This document shows positions 1-8,129 of a DNA stretch of 64,000 nt, piece after piece. The DNA is from UBA1479 sp963976055. GTDB taxonomy: Bacteria > Pseudomonadota > Alphaproteobacteria > Rhodospirillales > Casp-alpha2. Where the stretch lies: contig CAXBJB010000001.1 of assembly GCA_963976055.1 (NCBI GenBank), positions 124,001 to 188,000 on the forward strand, written 5' to 3'. The translations under genes and the position numbers were made by a program. The notes beneath the pieces are model-generated. The model was given only the letters and a program-made list of their open reading frames with translations, did no database searches and was not told the DNA's origin. The stretch's first letter is position 1. Every line of letters starts with the position of its first letter.

Positions 1-779
1 TTGATGACGCCGCCGGACAGGATGACTTCCTTTCGGGCGGCGATCTCATGCGCTTGGCCGCCGCGCCCGCCCTTCAGGAACCGCACACCGGTCACCCGTT
101 TGCCGTCCATCACCAGGTCCGTGGCATGGGCGCTGGTGATGACGTTGAGTTTACCCTGCTTCATGGCCGGATGCAGGAAGGCCCGGGCGGCGCTCATCCG
201 TCGGCGGTTGTAGATGGTGCGCTGGGTATAGGCCACGCCTTCCTGGTGGGCACCGTTGTAATCGGGATTGCGCGGGATGCCGCAGGCTTCGGCGCCGTCC
301 ATGAAGGCTTCGCAAAGCTCGTGGGGCATGTCGGTGTCGGTGACGGTCAGCGATCCGTCGCGGCTGCGGAACCGCTCATCGGCTTCGCCGATGCGTTTTT
401 CCGAGCGTTTGAAATAGGGCAGCACGTCGGCATAGCCCCAGCCCCGGTTGCCCATCTGCGCCCAGGAGTTGTAATCCTCGCGGTTGCCGCGGTTGTAGAC
501 GTTGCCGTTGATCGACGACGATCCGCCCAGCGTCTTGCCGCGCGGGACCGGAATCGCTCGCCCGGCGGTCCATTCCGTCGGCTCCGTCTGATAGCGCCAA
601 TTAAGCGTTTTGTGATCCAGCAGCTTCATGAAGCCGGCCGGGATATGGATCATGGGGTTCCAGTCGGGTGGCCCGGCTTCCAGCACGCAGACGGAATTCC
701 TGCCGTCCGCCGAAAGCCGATTGGCCAGCACGCAGCCCGCCGATCCGGCGCCGATGATGATGTAGTCGTATGTGTCCAT
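1..779 (-). CDS. GMC-family oxidoreductase (choline dehydrogenase-like), N-terminal part
   Basis: The reading frame opens at an ATG at 779 and stays open to the left edge, so only about 259 N-terminal residues are visible. It begins with the FAD-binding Rossmann motif GAGSAGCVLANRLS around residue 10, followed by LEAGP. The GMC signature PRGKTLGGSSSINGNVY lies near residue 80 and a RRMSAARAFLHP stretch near residue 200. Known members oxidise alcohols such as choline with FAD, passing electrons to the respiratory chain or oxygen. The C-terminal half with the catalytic His is outside the window, so substrate cannot be judged. It is divergent from the secreted EF-hand gene and no partner gene is visible. 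Confidence 0.9.
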   Translation of the reverse strand, partial: MDTYDYIIIGAGSAGCVLANRLSADGRNSVCVLEAGPPDWNPMIHIPAGFMKLLDHKTLNWRYQTEPTEWTAGRAIPVPRGKTLGGSSSINGNVYNRGNREDYNSWAQMGNRGWGYADVLPYFKRSEKRIGEADERFRSRDGSLTVTDTDMPHELCEAFMDGAEACGIPRNPDYNGAHQEGVAYTQRTIYNRRRMSAARAFLHPAMKQGKLNVITSAHATDLVMDGKRVTGVRFLKGGRGGQAHEIAARKEVILSGGVI

Positions 780-1079
780 GCGGGGTCTTCAACCTGGATG
801 ATATCTGGGGCGGGCTTCGCGCCGCTTGAAGCCCCTAGAAAACCCCATCACGGCGGGGCGCGGCAAGGGGCAATTCGGGAAGATTAATCGGCCGAGGTGG
901 GGCGATCTGTACATATTGCGGCCTTCGGGCGAAGGGTGATAGCGTTCCTGTACCCGCTACGGGCCATGTTATCGGCACCGGCCGGGGCCTTGTCTTGGCG
1001 GTGCGATTTGTCGATGCACCGCCTCCTGTGTGGTTTCCTGGGCCTGCGTTCCCGCGGGGTTTTTCTGAAAGGGACTGCG
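780..1079. other. Intergenic region between divergent GMC oxidoreductase and EF-hand genes
   Basis: About 300 bases without a convincing gene. The frame of the downstream EF-hand gene can be read back to a GTG at 897, but that extension lacks a ribosome binding site and would bury the signal peptide, so I treat it as noncoding. It presumably carries the two divergent promoters. I saw no clear operator. Confidence 0.5.
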
Positions 1080-1742
1080 ATGAGGTCTGTGCTGTGCCGC
1101 TTGGTTCCCGGTCTGGGGTTCCTTCTGATTTTCATTCTGTCCATTCCTGTGGAGGGCGCCGCCGGTGAGATTGCCCAGATGGGGGGCGGTGGGCCGCCTC
1201 CGCCGGAGAAAATGATGCGGCGCATGGACGAAAACGGCGACGGCAAGATTTCACGTCAGGAGTTCCTGGGCCCGCCGAACCGCTTCGATATGATCGATGC
1301 CGACAAGGACGGCTTTCTGACCGTTGAAGAGATCACGACGTTCCGCGCCAAACGCCAGAATGATGGCGGCATGGGGGGGCAAAGCCCGGCAAAAGGTCCC
1401 AACGGCGAAGCTTTTCTGACGGCGGCGCAACTGAGGCTGCTGATCACAGGTACTGAGATTTCCCACACCTCGCCACGCAGTGGCAACGCAGTGCTGATGA
1501 AATTCCTGGCCGACGGCACCGTCGACGGTACCGTCGGCTTGGGCACGCCGATTAATGGCACTTGGCAGATCAAGGAGAACGGGCAGCTGTGCTTCGACGT
1601 TGCCGTGCTGGGCAACGGCATCTGCTTCTACCTGATACGCAAGGGGGACAATCTGGAGCGCTACAACCGTGATGGTCGCCCGGCCAAGGGGATCGACTGG
1701 ACCATCTCTAATCCGGGTCCCGACGCAAACAAGGTGCCGTGA
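1080..1742 (+). CDS. Secreted EF-hand protein with C-terminal beta-rich domain
   Basis: The ATG at 1080 follows AAAGGGA and gives a good signal peptide (basic start, hydrophobic core LGFLLIFILSIPVEG, Ala-Gly cleavage region). Two EF-hand loops follow: DENGDGKISRQE near residue 45 and DADKDGFLTVEE near residue 65, both with Asp/Asn and Glu at ligand positions, so calcium binding is likely. From about residue 95 there is a separate domain with a GTW turn and two Cys (LCFDV, GICFYL) that resembles small DUF995-like periplasmic domains; that is only a resemblance. About 220 residues, periplasmic by inference. It is divergent from the GMC gene and lies 68 bases upstream of the FAD oxidoreductase. 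Function unknown. Confidence 0.8.
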   Translation: MRSVLCRLVPGLGFLLIFILSIPVEGAAGEIAQMGGGGPPPPEKMMRRMDENGDGKISRQEFLGPPNRFDMIDADKDGFLTVEEITTFRAKRQNDGGMGGQSPAKGPNGEAFLTAAQLRLLITGTEISHTSPRSGNAVLMKFLADGTVDGTVGLGTPINGTWQIKENGQLCFDVAVLGNGICFYLIRKGDNLERYNRDGRPAKGIDWTISNPGPDANKVP

Positions 1743-1810
1743 TCCCGCCCGCAACCGCCATTTTTGCGGGCTTCGGTTCGCAGATTTTCCGCTAACCGGA
1801 AGGTGCCGCC

Positions 1811-3172
1811 GTGCCGCCGATTTCCGACAAAAACACGCCCGTCCGCTTTGCCGATCCGCTTCCGGACGCCGTCGATGTCGTCGTCATCGGCGCCGGGGTG
1901 GCGGGCACGGCGACGGCCTATTTCCTGGCCCAGCGCGGGCAGAAGGTCTTGCTCTGCGAAAAGGGCCGGGTCGCGGGCGAACAGTCGTCGCGCAACTGGG
2001 GCTGGATCCGGCAGCAGGCGCGCGATCTGGCGGAACTGCCGATCATGATCGAGGCCAACCGCATCTGGCGCGGCCTGGCGGCGGAGACGGGGGAGGCCGA
2101 CCTGACCTTCACCCAGGGCGGCTGCCTTTACCTCGCCACCACCCAGGCTGAAATGGCGGGCTACGAGGGCTGGCTGGCCCGGGCCAGGGATTATCAGCTC
2201 GACACCAAACTGTTGTCGCCGGCGGACCTGTGTGCGCTGTATCCGGGCCTGCCGGGCACCTATACGGGCGGCATGTATACGGCCAGCGACGGCCGGGGCG
2301 AGCCCTTCGCCGCCATCCCGGCCCTGGCGCGGGCGGCGCAGCGGCTCGGCGTCGCGGTGATTGAGGATTGCGCCGTGCGCACCCTGGACGTGACCGGCGG
2401 GCGGGTTTCCGGCGTGGTCACGGAAAAGGGCCGGGTTTCCTGCAATGCCGTGGTTTTGGCGGCGGGGGCCTGGACGACCCATTTCGCCTCCAACGTCGGG
2501 GTCGACGTGCCGCAATTGGCCGTGCGCTGCACCGTGGCGCGGACGGAAGCCGCCCCCATGCTGTTCGCCAACCAGCCCGATGTGCCCAACATCCGCGACG
2601 TGGGGTTCTGCCTGCGCAGGCGCGCCGACGGCGGCTATACGCTGGCCACCGGCACCCATGCGGACCATTACCTGTCGGCCAAGTCGTTCAGGTACGCGAC
2701 CAAGTTCATCAAGGCCATGAGCGCGTCCTGGCGCGACATCCGCCTGCACATCGGCGCGCCCAAGGGCTATCCCGGGGCCTGGGGCATGCCGACGCGGTGG
2801 TCCGGCGACGAGATCAGCCCGTTCGAGAAGACCCGTGTGCTGAACCCCGAGCCGACGGCGGCCGAAGTGCGGCGGCTCGAGGACCGAATGGCGAAACGCT
2901 ATCCGGCGCTGGCCGGCGTCAAGCTGGCCGAGGCCTGGGCCGGGATGATCGACGTGACCCCCGACGTGGTGCCGACCCTGGGTGAGGACCCGATGCTGCC
3001 CGGCATGTTCATCTGCACGGGCCTGTCCGGCCACGGCTTCGGCATCGGCCCGGCGGTCGGCCGGGTCATGGCCGACATGGTGACCGGGCGCGACCCGGGC
3101 CACGACATGACGCGCTTCCGCGCGGAACGGTTCCGCGACGGCAGCCCCATCGTGCCCGGGCCGTACCTGTAA
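1811..3172 (+). CDS. FAD-dependent oxidoreductase, DadA/DAO family
   Basis: A 453-residue protein starting at GTG 1811. The N-terminus has the dinucleotide-binding motif VVVIGAGVAGTATAYFLAQ, followed by the LLCEKG acidic-end strand and SSRNWGWIRQQ, which fits the flavin-contacting segment of the D-amino acid dehydrogenase/gamma-glutamylputrescine oxidase group. Near the C-terminus, GLSGHGFGIGPAVGR is the typical second flavin-binding motif of the DAO fold. Family members oxidise amines or amino acids to imines and release ammonia. It appears monocistronic: the next gene is on the opposite strand and ends 12 bases away. The substrate cannot be read from sequence; polyamine or amino-acid oxidation is the family expectation. 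Confidence 0.88.
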   Translation: MPPISDKNTPVRFADPLPDAVDVVVIGAGVAGTATAYFLAQRGQKVLLCEKGRVAGEQSSRNWGWIRQQARDLAELPIMIEANRIWRGLAAETGEADLTFTQGGCLYLATTQAEMAGYEGWLARARDYQLDTKLLSPADLCALYPGLPGTYTGGMYTASDGRGEPFAAIPALARAAQRLGVAVIEDCAVRTLDVTGGRVSGVVTEKGRVSCNAVVLAAGAWTTHFASNVGVDVPQLAVRCTVARTEAAPMLFANQPDVPNIRDVGFCLRRRADGGYTLATGTHADHYLSAKSFRYATKFIKAMSASWRDIRLHIGAPKGYPGAWGMPTRWSGDEISPFEKTRVLNPEPTAAEVRRLEDRMAKRYPALAGVKLAEAWAGMIDVTPDVVPTLGEDPMLPGMFICTGLSGHGFGIGPAVGRVMADMVTGRDPGHDMTRFRAERFRDGSPIVPGPYL

Positions 3173-3184
3173 CCTTCCGTGCAC

Positions 3185-3613
3185 TCAGGGCAGGCGGCAG
3201 CCCGCCTGCATGCAGGCCGCGATGCTTTCCAGTAGCGCCCGGCTAAGCCTGCCGTCGGCGGCCCCGGAATAGTAGCCGGCCTCATGCAGGCGCACTTGAT
3301 AGCGCACGATGGTCGCGGGGGCGGCGGCGCGCAGGGCCTTTTCCAGGGCCAAGAACCGTTCCAGCATCGATGGGCCGGACGGCACCGGCGGCGGCGCGGG
3401 GGCGGTCTCGACCGGGGTTCGGGGAAGGGCCGGCGGCGTGGGGGCGGTGGGCGTCTGCGTTACCGCGGTCAGGGGGACATCGGCGGGCGGCGGGGAGGTT
3501 CGCGCCGGTTCGGGATCGGGCTCCGGTGCCGCGGCCGGTTCGGGGGCGCCGGTCAGAAGGACGGGCGCCTGTTCCACGGCGGTCTCCGGCGGCGGCAGGT
3601 CGAGGGTCGCCAC
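3185..3613 (-). CDS. Proline-rich protein with C-terminal peptidoglycan-binding-like segment
   Basis: About 142 residues from a GTG at 3613, only 6 bases after the stop of the upstream TPR gene, so the two are probably co-transcribed. The first 85 residues are a low-complexity Pro/Ala/Thr linker. The last 55 residues form a compact helical segment with YQVRLHEAGYYSGAADGRLS, which resembles the YxxLGYYxGxxDGxxG repeat of peptidoglycan-binding domain 1, ending in two Cys. It has no signal peptide or membrane segment of its own with this start, so either translation starts elsewhere or the protein is continuous with the TPR gene through a frame change. Function unknown; an envelope role together with the TPR protein is an inference. 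Confidence 0.6.
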   Translation of the reverse strand: MATLDLPPPETAVEQAPVLLTGAPEPAAAPEPDPEPARTSPPPADVPLTAVTQTPTAPTPPALPRTPVETAPAPPPVPSGPSMLERFLALEKALRAAAPATIVRYQVRLHEAGYYSGAADGRLSRALLESIAACMQAGCRLP

Positions 3614-3619
3614 CGGCGT

Positions 3620-4348
3620 CTAGCGCTGCCGGCGTTCCGCCTTCGTGCGGTTTTCGCGCGCCTTGGCGTAGTCGGGGCGCAGCGCCAGGGCGCGGTCGTA
3701 ATCGCGAATGGCGGCGGCGAAGTCGCCCTTACCCGCATGGGCGATGCCCCGGTTGTTGTAGGCGGCGGCGTATTTCGGGTCGAGCGCGACGGCGGGGTCC
3801 AAGTCCCGGATCGCCGCGTCATGGCGGCCCAGCATCATCAAGGCGCCGGCCCGGTTGTTGAGGGCGCGGGGGTCGTCGGGATTGAGTGCCATGGCGCGGT
3901 CCAGGTCGGCCACGGCGGCGGCATAGTCTTTCTTGCCATGATGGGCGCGGGCGCGGTTGATGCGAAAGGCCGCGCGTCCGGGCTCAAGGGCGATGGCGCG
4001 GCTGAAATCGCCGATCGCCGTGTCGAAGCGGCCCTGACGATTCAGGATGATTCCTCGGTTGTTGACGGCGGCGGCGTCGCCGGGGGTGAGTGCCATGGCC
4101 TGGCCGTAATCGGCGGCGGCGGCATCGAGTGCCTCTTTGCGGGCATGGGCGTCGCCCCGGTTCTTGAAGGCTTTGGACAAGGTGCGGGCATCTCGCAGGC
4201 CACCGTCGATCAGCACCGTGCAGGCATCGATGCAGCGGTCGGGATTCATGTCACAGGCGCGGCACGCCCCGCCCTGTGCATCGGCAGGAGCCGGCGCCAG
4301 GGCCAGCACCGCGCAGAACAGCACAGCCACCAGAAGCTTTTTTCGCAA
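3620..4348 (-). CDS. Secreted TPR-repeat protein
   Basis: I chose the TTG at 4348, which gives a textbook signal peptide (RKK then LLVAVLFCAVLALAPAPADA). An ATG at 4405 in the same frame would add an odd hydrophobic leader and would overlap the putative promoter of the bacterioferritin operon; neither start has a clear ribosome binding site. After a Cys-containing segment (CRACDMNPDRC) come about five tetratricopeptide repeats with the A-x-N-N-R-G and A-x-x-D-x-x-x-A-x-x-L-x-P pattern, from about residue 50 to the end. Such proteins are protein-protein scaffolds. The downstream proline-rich gene starts 6 bases after the stop. Likely periplasmic; partner unknown. Confidence 0.8.
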   Translation of the reverse strand: MRKKLLVAVLFCAVLALAPAPADAQGGACRACDMNPDRCIDACTVLIDGGLRDARTLSKAFKNRGDAHARKEALDAAAADYGQAMALTPGDAAAVNNRGIILNRQGRFDTAIGDFSRAIALEPGRAAFRINRARAHHGKKDYAAAVADLDRAMALNPDDPRALNNRAGALMMLGRHDAAIRDLDPAVALDPKYAAAYNNRGIAHAGKGDFAAAIRDYDRALALRPDYAKARENRTKAERRQR

Positions 4349-4354
4349 TTTGAG

Positions 4355-4396
4355 TTGCGAATGATATTCAAAAATATATAACAAAATCAATATACT
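4355..4396 (+). promoter_or_regulatory. Candidate Fur-type box and promoter of the bacterioferritin operon
   Basis: The 16-mer TTGCGAATGATATTCA at 4355-4370 resembles the classical Fur box (two GAATGAT-like units around a dyad). It overlaps a possible -35 TTCAAA (4367-4372) with a -10 TATACT (4391-4396) at 18-base spacing, pointing at the bacterioferritin genes. An exact inverted repeat TTCGCAA / TTGCGAA (4342-4348 and 4355-4361) shares one arm with it. Iron control of bacterioferritin is known in this class, but the site is a sequence match only. Confidence 0.4.
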
Positions 4397-4471
4397 TGCG
4401 GTCATTTTCGAACTGTGTAAATGTAGGGTCAGCATAGGGACGGCACTGGTTCACATCAAAGGAGACGGCAG

Positions 4472-4936
4472 ATGAAGGGCGACGCGGAGGTGCTCAAGCG
4501 CCTCAATCTGATCCTCAAGAACGAACTGACCGCCATCAACCAATATTTTCTCCATTCCCGTATCTTCAACGACTGGGGCATGGATGACATCGGCGAACAC
4601 GAATACAAAAAATCCATCAAGGACATGAAGCAGGCGGACAAGCTGATTGCCCGCGTGCTGTTCCTCGACGGCCTGCCCAACCTGCAGGACCTGGGCAAGC
4701 TGCGCATCGGCGAGAATACCGAGGAAATCGTGAAATGCGACCTGGCGTTGGAAGAGCAGTCGATCGCCGACCTGCGCGCCTCCATCGCGTTGTGCGAGAA
4801 AAAGGGCGACTTCGTTTCGCGCGAACTGCTCGACGGCATTCTTGCGGACGAGGAAGAGTACCTGGACTGGCTGGAAACCCAGGTCAGCCTGATCAAGGAC
4901 ATGGGCCTGCCCAACTACATCCAGTCGCAAACGTAA
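4472..4936 (+). CDS. bfr: Bacterioferritin, heme-type subunit with degenerate ferroxidase centre
   Basis: 154 residues, the normal length for bacterioferritin, starting at ATG 4472 with MKGD and preceded by AAAGGAG. Compared with E. coli Bfr numbering it keeps Glu18, Tyr25, Glu94, Glu127 and the heme ligand Met52 (KDMKQAD), but Glu51 is Asp, His54 is Gln and His130 is Tyr (DEEEYLDW), so the dinuclear iron site should not work normally. The next gene has the opposite pattern. Such pairs are known from Magnetospirillum, Neisseria and Pseudomonas, where the two chains form mixed 24-mers, one giving heme binding and the other ferroxidase activity. Iron storage in the cytoplasm; 13 bases separate it from its partner, so they form one operon. 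Confidence 0.95.
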   Translation: MKGDAEVLKRLNLILKNELTAINQYFLHSRIFNDWGMDDIGEHEYKKSIKDMKQADKLIARVLFLDGLPNLQDLGKLRIGENTEEIVKCDLALEEQSIADLRASIALCEKKGDFVSRELLDGILADEEEYLDWLETQVSLIKDMGLPNYIQSQT

Positions 4937-4949
4937 GGAGTGCCGCGTC

Positions 4950-5429
4950 ATGAAAGGCAAGAAAACGGTCATCACCGCCCTCAACGGCCTGCTGACCCAC
5001 GAGATGTCCGCCGCCGATCAGTACTTCATTCATTCGCGCATGTACCAGGACTGGGGCCTGGAAGAGCTTTACGAGCGCATGAAGCACGAACAGGAAGAAG
5101 AGTTGGACCATGCCGCCAAGATCATCGAACGCGTCCTGTTTCTGGAAGGCACACCCGACGTGGCGGCCCGCGCCAAGCTGAAGATCGGCAAGGACGTGCC
5201 GTCGATGATCAAGAACGATTTGGCCTATGAGGTCTTCGTGCAGAAGGAATTGGTCAAGGTCATCGCCCTGTGTGAGAAAGAGGGCGACTACGTCAGCCGC
5301 CAGATGCTGACGGGCCTGCTCGAGGACACCGAGGAAGACCACCTCTACTGGTGTGAAAAGCAGCTCGGCCTGATCGAGAAGATGGGCCTGCCCAACTACA
5401 TCCAATCGAAGACGTCCGGCGGAAGCTAA
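4950..5429 (+). CDS. bfr: Bacterioferritin, ferroxidase-type subunit lacking the heme Met
   Basis: 159 residues, ATG at 4950 after AAGGAG. The ferroxidase ligands are complete by alignment with E. coli Bfr: Glu18, Glu51, His54 (EEELDHAAK), Glu94, Glu127 and His130 (TEEDHLYW). The heme ligand at position 52 is Leu instead of Met. This complements the upstream subunit, which keeps Met52 but has lost His54 and His130. Together they should build a heteromeric bacterioferritin that oxidises Fe(II), stores ferric mineral and uses heme for iron release. It is the last gene of the operon; the cytochrome c peroxidase gene converges on it. Confidence 0.95.
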   Translation: MKGKKTVITALNGLLTHEMSAADQYFIHSRMYQDWGLEELYERMKHEQEEELDHAAKIIERVLFLEGTPDVAARAKLKIGKDVPSMIKNDLAYEVFVQKELVKVIALCEKEGDYVSRQMLTGLLEDTEEDHLYWCEKQLGLIEKMGLPNYIQSKTSGGS

Positions 5430-5448
5430 GTAACGGGCCTGGGGCCGC

Positions 5449-6615
5449 CTACTTCTCCAGCAGCGGCTCATACCGCCGGTCGGTCAGCGTTTTCATGAAC
5501 GCGACCAGGGCATCGATGCGCTTGTCGTCGAGCGCCGGGCCGTGGGCTAACTCCTTCGCGGACAGGGTCGCCGGCACCTCGGGGGCGCGGAACGGTTTGC
5601 CCGTTTCCGGGTTGATCAGGCGGTCCGGGTCCTTGGTGTTGTACTTGTTGTAGAACAGCACCGTCGTCCGCAGATCCTTGAACACGCCGTTGTGCATGTA
5701 GGGGCCGGTCACGGCCACGTTGCGCAGGCTCGGCACCTTGAACTTGCCGTCCTGTGCCTTGTCCGTCACCGCCGGATTTTCCAGCAATCCGTGGTCCACA
5801 TGGTCCGGTTTCGTGCCATTGGCCCGGCGTGCGGTGGTGTTCACGGGAATTCCGATGTTGTGGAACTGGTAGTTGGTGAAGGTCTCACCCTTGACCGGCT
5901 GCACCGCGTGCAGTTGGTGGCACTGGTTGCAGTTGGTGAACTGCTGGGAAAAGAACAACAGCCGCCCCAGTTCCTCCTGATCCGTCAGCTTGGCCTCGCC
6001 CTTGAGGAAGCGGTCGTATTTGGAATCGAAGGGCGCGAACTCGGCCGTCTCCTCGAAGGCGGCGATAGCCTGCGTCATGGCGCCGTAGGCGGCGTCGGTG
6101 TCGCCCGCCACCTTGGGCCCGAACAGTTTGGCGAAGGCCGTCACATAGGCCGGGTTTTCCCACAGCCGTTTGACGACGCTGATCTTGTCCGGCATGCCCA
6201 TTTCGAGGGGGTTGAGGGGCGGGCCCCCGGCCTGACCGGCCAGATCCGGCTCCCGACCGTCCAGAAACTGCCCGCCCTCATAGGCGCCGTCCTTGCGTTG
6301 ATGGAACCGGGGCGAGAATTTGGCATAAGCCGCCGTCGGCGCGTTGCGATCGCCCAGCGACATGCCGTCGTCGCCCAGGGACACGGCCCGGCCCACGGCG
6401 GTTTCCCGGGGGTCGGTGAAGGCGTGGTCGGGGTCGTGGCAGGTCGCGCAGGCCTGGGTGCGGTTCTTCGACAGGTTGGTGTCGAAGAACAGGGCCTTGC
6501 CCAGTTCCGCCGGGGTGGCGTAATCGGCTGCCCGGGCGGAGGGCGCCGCAAGCAACAGGCTCAAGACAAGGGCCGTGAAAAAAAGGCGGTGGGCAAAGGA
6601 AGTATGGTGTTGCAT
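5449..6615 (-). CDS. Diheme cytochrome c peroxidase (MauG/Ccp family)
   Basis: A periplasmic protein of about 388 residues. Starting at ATG 6615 it has a clear signal peptide (HRLFFTALVLSLLLAAPSARA). Two c-type heme motifs are present: CATCH near residue 55 and CNQCH near residue 225, plus GPYMHNGVF, whose Met is the expected distal ligand of the high-potential heme. Known members reduce hydrogen peroxide to water with electrons from small cytochromes. Upstream in-frame ATGs at 6627 and 6654 exist; 6615 is preferred because a perfect FNR box centred at 6675 would place transcription start near 6634. Oxygen-limited induction is therefore likely. Neighbouring genes are unrelated. Confidence 0.92.
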   Translation of the reverse strand: MQHHTSFAHRLFFTALVLSLLLAAPSARAADYATPAELGKALFFDTNLSKNRTQACATCHDPDHAFTDPRETAVGRAVSLGDDGMSLGDRNAPTAAYAKFSPRFHQRKDGAYEGGQFLDGREPDLAGQAGGPPLNPLEMGMPDKISVVKRLWENPAYVTAFAKLFGPKVAGDTDAAYGAMTQAIAAFEETAEFAPFDSKYDRFLKGEAKLTDQEELGRLLFFSQQFTNCNQCHQLHAVQPVKGETFTNYQFHNIGIPVNTTARRANGTKPDHVDHGLLENPAVTDKAQDGKFKVPSLRNVAVTGPYMHNGVFKDLRTTVLFYNKYNTKDPDRLINPETGKPFRAPEVPATLSAKELAHGPALDDKRIDALVAFMKTLTDRRYEPLLEK

Positions 6616-6668
6616 TTGACGATCCATATTGCGAATGCGACTTGCTATCACCATTTTGCAAGGCTGTG

Positions 6669-6682
6669 TTGATCAAAATCAA
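6669..6682 (-). promoter_or_regulatory. Perfect FNR-type box upstream of cytochrome c peroxidase
   Basis: TTGATCAAAATCAA is an exact match to TTGAT-N4-ATCAA. It lies between the end of the Na+ symporter gene and the start of the peroxidase gene. A class II activation geometry (site centred 41.5 bases upstream of transcription start) predicts a start near 6634, compatible with translation from 6615. FNR control of cytochrome c peroxidases is known in other proteobacteria. Confidence 0.7.
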
Positions 6683-6711
6683 AAGCCCGCGGGTTTTTGT
6701 CGGAGACGGGA

Positions 6712-8040
6712 TCAAAGGCCGCTGATCATCACCCAGGCCACCGCCGCCGGGGCGACGAAGCGGCAGATGAATATCCAGACCTTGGCCAGGGCGAAGGGAT
6801 GGTCGCCCCCGGACTGGGCCTCGTCGACGGCGCGGGCGGCGACGGACCAGCCGACGAACAAGGTAATCAGGATGCCGCCGAGCGGCAGCATGATGTTGGA
6901 TGCCAGATAATCGACCGCATCCAGGATCCCCTTGCCGCCGACCGTCACGTCCTTCCAAGGGCCCAGTGACAGGGCGGAGGGCACGCCCAAGGCCCAGGTC
7001 ACGGCCCCGGCCCCCCAGGTCGCGGCGCGCCGGGACATTTTCCGTTCGTCGATCAGATAGGACACCACGGGCTCGATGATCGACACCGCCGAGGTCAGGG
7101 CGGCGATGGCCAGAAGGGCGAAGAACAGGAAGGCGAACAGTGCCCCCGCCGGCATCTGGGCGAACACGGCGGGCAGGGTGATGAAGGTCAGCCCCGGTCC
7201 GGCCGCCGGATCGAAGCCGAAGGCGAACACGGCGGGCAGGACCATGAGCCCGGCAATCACGGCGAAGCCCGTATCCAGGAGCGTCACCTGGGCGGCGGTC
7301 TTGGGCAGGTTGATCTGTCTGTCCAGATAGCTGGCGTAGGTGATCATGGTCCCCATGCCCAGCGACAGAGAAAAGAACGCCTGACCCAGGGCCGCGTTCA
7401 CTGTGTTCCAGGTAACACGCGAAAAATCGGGGGTCAGGAAAAACGCAATGCCCTTGGCGGCGCCGTCGAGGGTCATCGCGCGGACGGCCAGGACGATGAC
7501 CAGCAGCGCCAGGATCGGCATCAGGATGCGCGCCGCCCGCTCGATCCCATGGCGCACGCCGCCGGCGACGATCACCAGGGTCAGCACCATGAAGACGGTG
7601 TGAAAGCCGGTCACGTCCAGGGGGTCGGCGATGAAGGCGCCGAAGGCGGCGCCCAGGACCTTGGGGTCGTTGGAGGCGAGGGCGCCCGACACGGACTTGA
7701 CGGCATAGGCCAGGGTCCAGCCGCCGACCACGGAATAGAACGACAGGATGACGAAGCCGGCGATCACGCCGAGCCCGCCCACGGTGGGCCAGGCCCCGCC
7801 CTTCAAGGCGCGGAACGATCCCACGGGATTGCGCTGTCCGGCGCGGCCGATGGCGAATTCGGCCAGCATGACGCTGAGCCCGATGGTCAGCACGAAGACG
7901 GCGTAGAGTACCAGGAACGCGCCGCCGCCGTTCTGTCCGGTCATGAAGGGGAATTTCCAGATGTTGCCGAGTCCCACGGCCGACCCGGCGGCGGCCAGGA
8001 CGAACCCCAGCCGTGTGGCGAAATGGTCGCGCGATCTCAT
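6712..8040 (-). CDS. Sodium-dependent amino-acid/neurotransmitter symporter (NSS/SNF family)
   Basis: 442 residues, ATG at 8040. The N-terminus carries the family hallmark GSAVGLGNIWKFPFMTGQNG, which forms the sodium and substrate site in TM1. Roughly eleven to twelve hydrophobic helices follow, as in LeuT/MhsT and the YocR/YhdH group. It is an inner-membrane importer driven by sodium; the likely substrate is a hydrophobic amino acid, but this cannot be fixed by sequence. The gene stands alone between TerC (upstream, same strand) and the peroxidase gene. Just past its stop a short GC-rich symmetric element flanked by A and T runs (about 6680-6698) may be a weak terminator. Confidence 0.9.
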   Translation of the reverse strand: MRSRDHFATRLGFVLAAAGSAVGLGNIWKFPFMTGQNGGGAFLVLYAVFVLTIGLSVMLAEFAIGRAGQRNPVGSFRALKGGAWPTVGGLGVIAGFVILSFYSVVGGWTLAYAVKSVSGALASNDPKVLGAAFGAFIADPLDVTGFHTVFMVLTLVIVAGGVRHGIERAARILMPILALLVIVLAVRAMTLDGAAKGIAFFLTPDFSRVTWNTVNAALGQAFFSLSLGMGTMITYASYLDRQINLPKTAAQVTLLDTGFAVIAGLMVLPAVFAFGFDPAAGPGLTFITLPAVFAQMPAGALFAFLFFALLAIAALTSAVSIIEPVVSYLIDERKMSRRAATWGAGAVTWALGVPSALSLGPWKDVTVGGKGILDAVDYLASNIMLPLGGILITLFVGWSVAARAVDEAQSGGDHPFALAKVWIFICRFVAPAAVAWVMISGL

Positions 8041-8129
8041 GGCGTTCCCCCTTGCCTATGCAATGATCCGGCGTCGGCGACACTTAGAACAGGTGTCGGG
8101 CAATCTCAAGGGACTGCCCGCGCCCACTG

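Noticed and set aside
897..1079. N-terminal extension of the EF-hand protein from GTG 897
   Set aside because: It would place 61 residues before a clear signal peptide and lacks a ribosome binding site; ATG 1080 has AAAGGGA.
3284..4381. Gly-rich plus-strand frame opposite the TPR gene
   Set aside because: It mirrors the repetitive TPR and Pro-rich codons; the minus-strand reading gives real TPR motifs and a signal peptide.
6278..8083. Long minus-strand frame overlapping peroxidase and symporter
   Set aside because: Composition is Arg/Pro/Gly shadow sequence; both real genes are in other frames with clear motifs.
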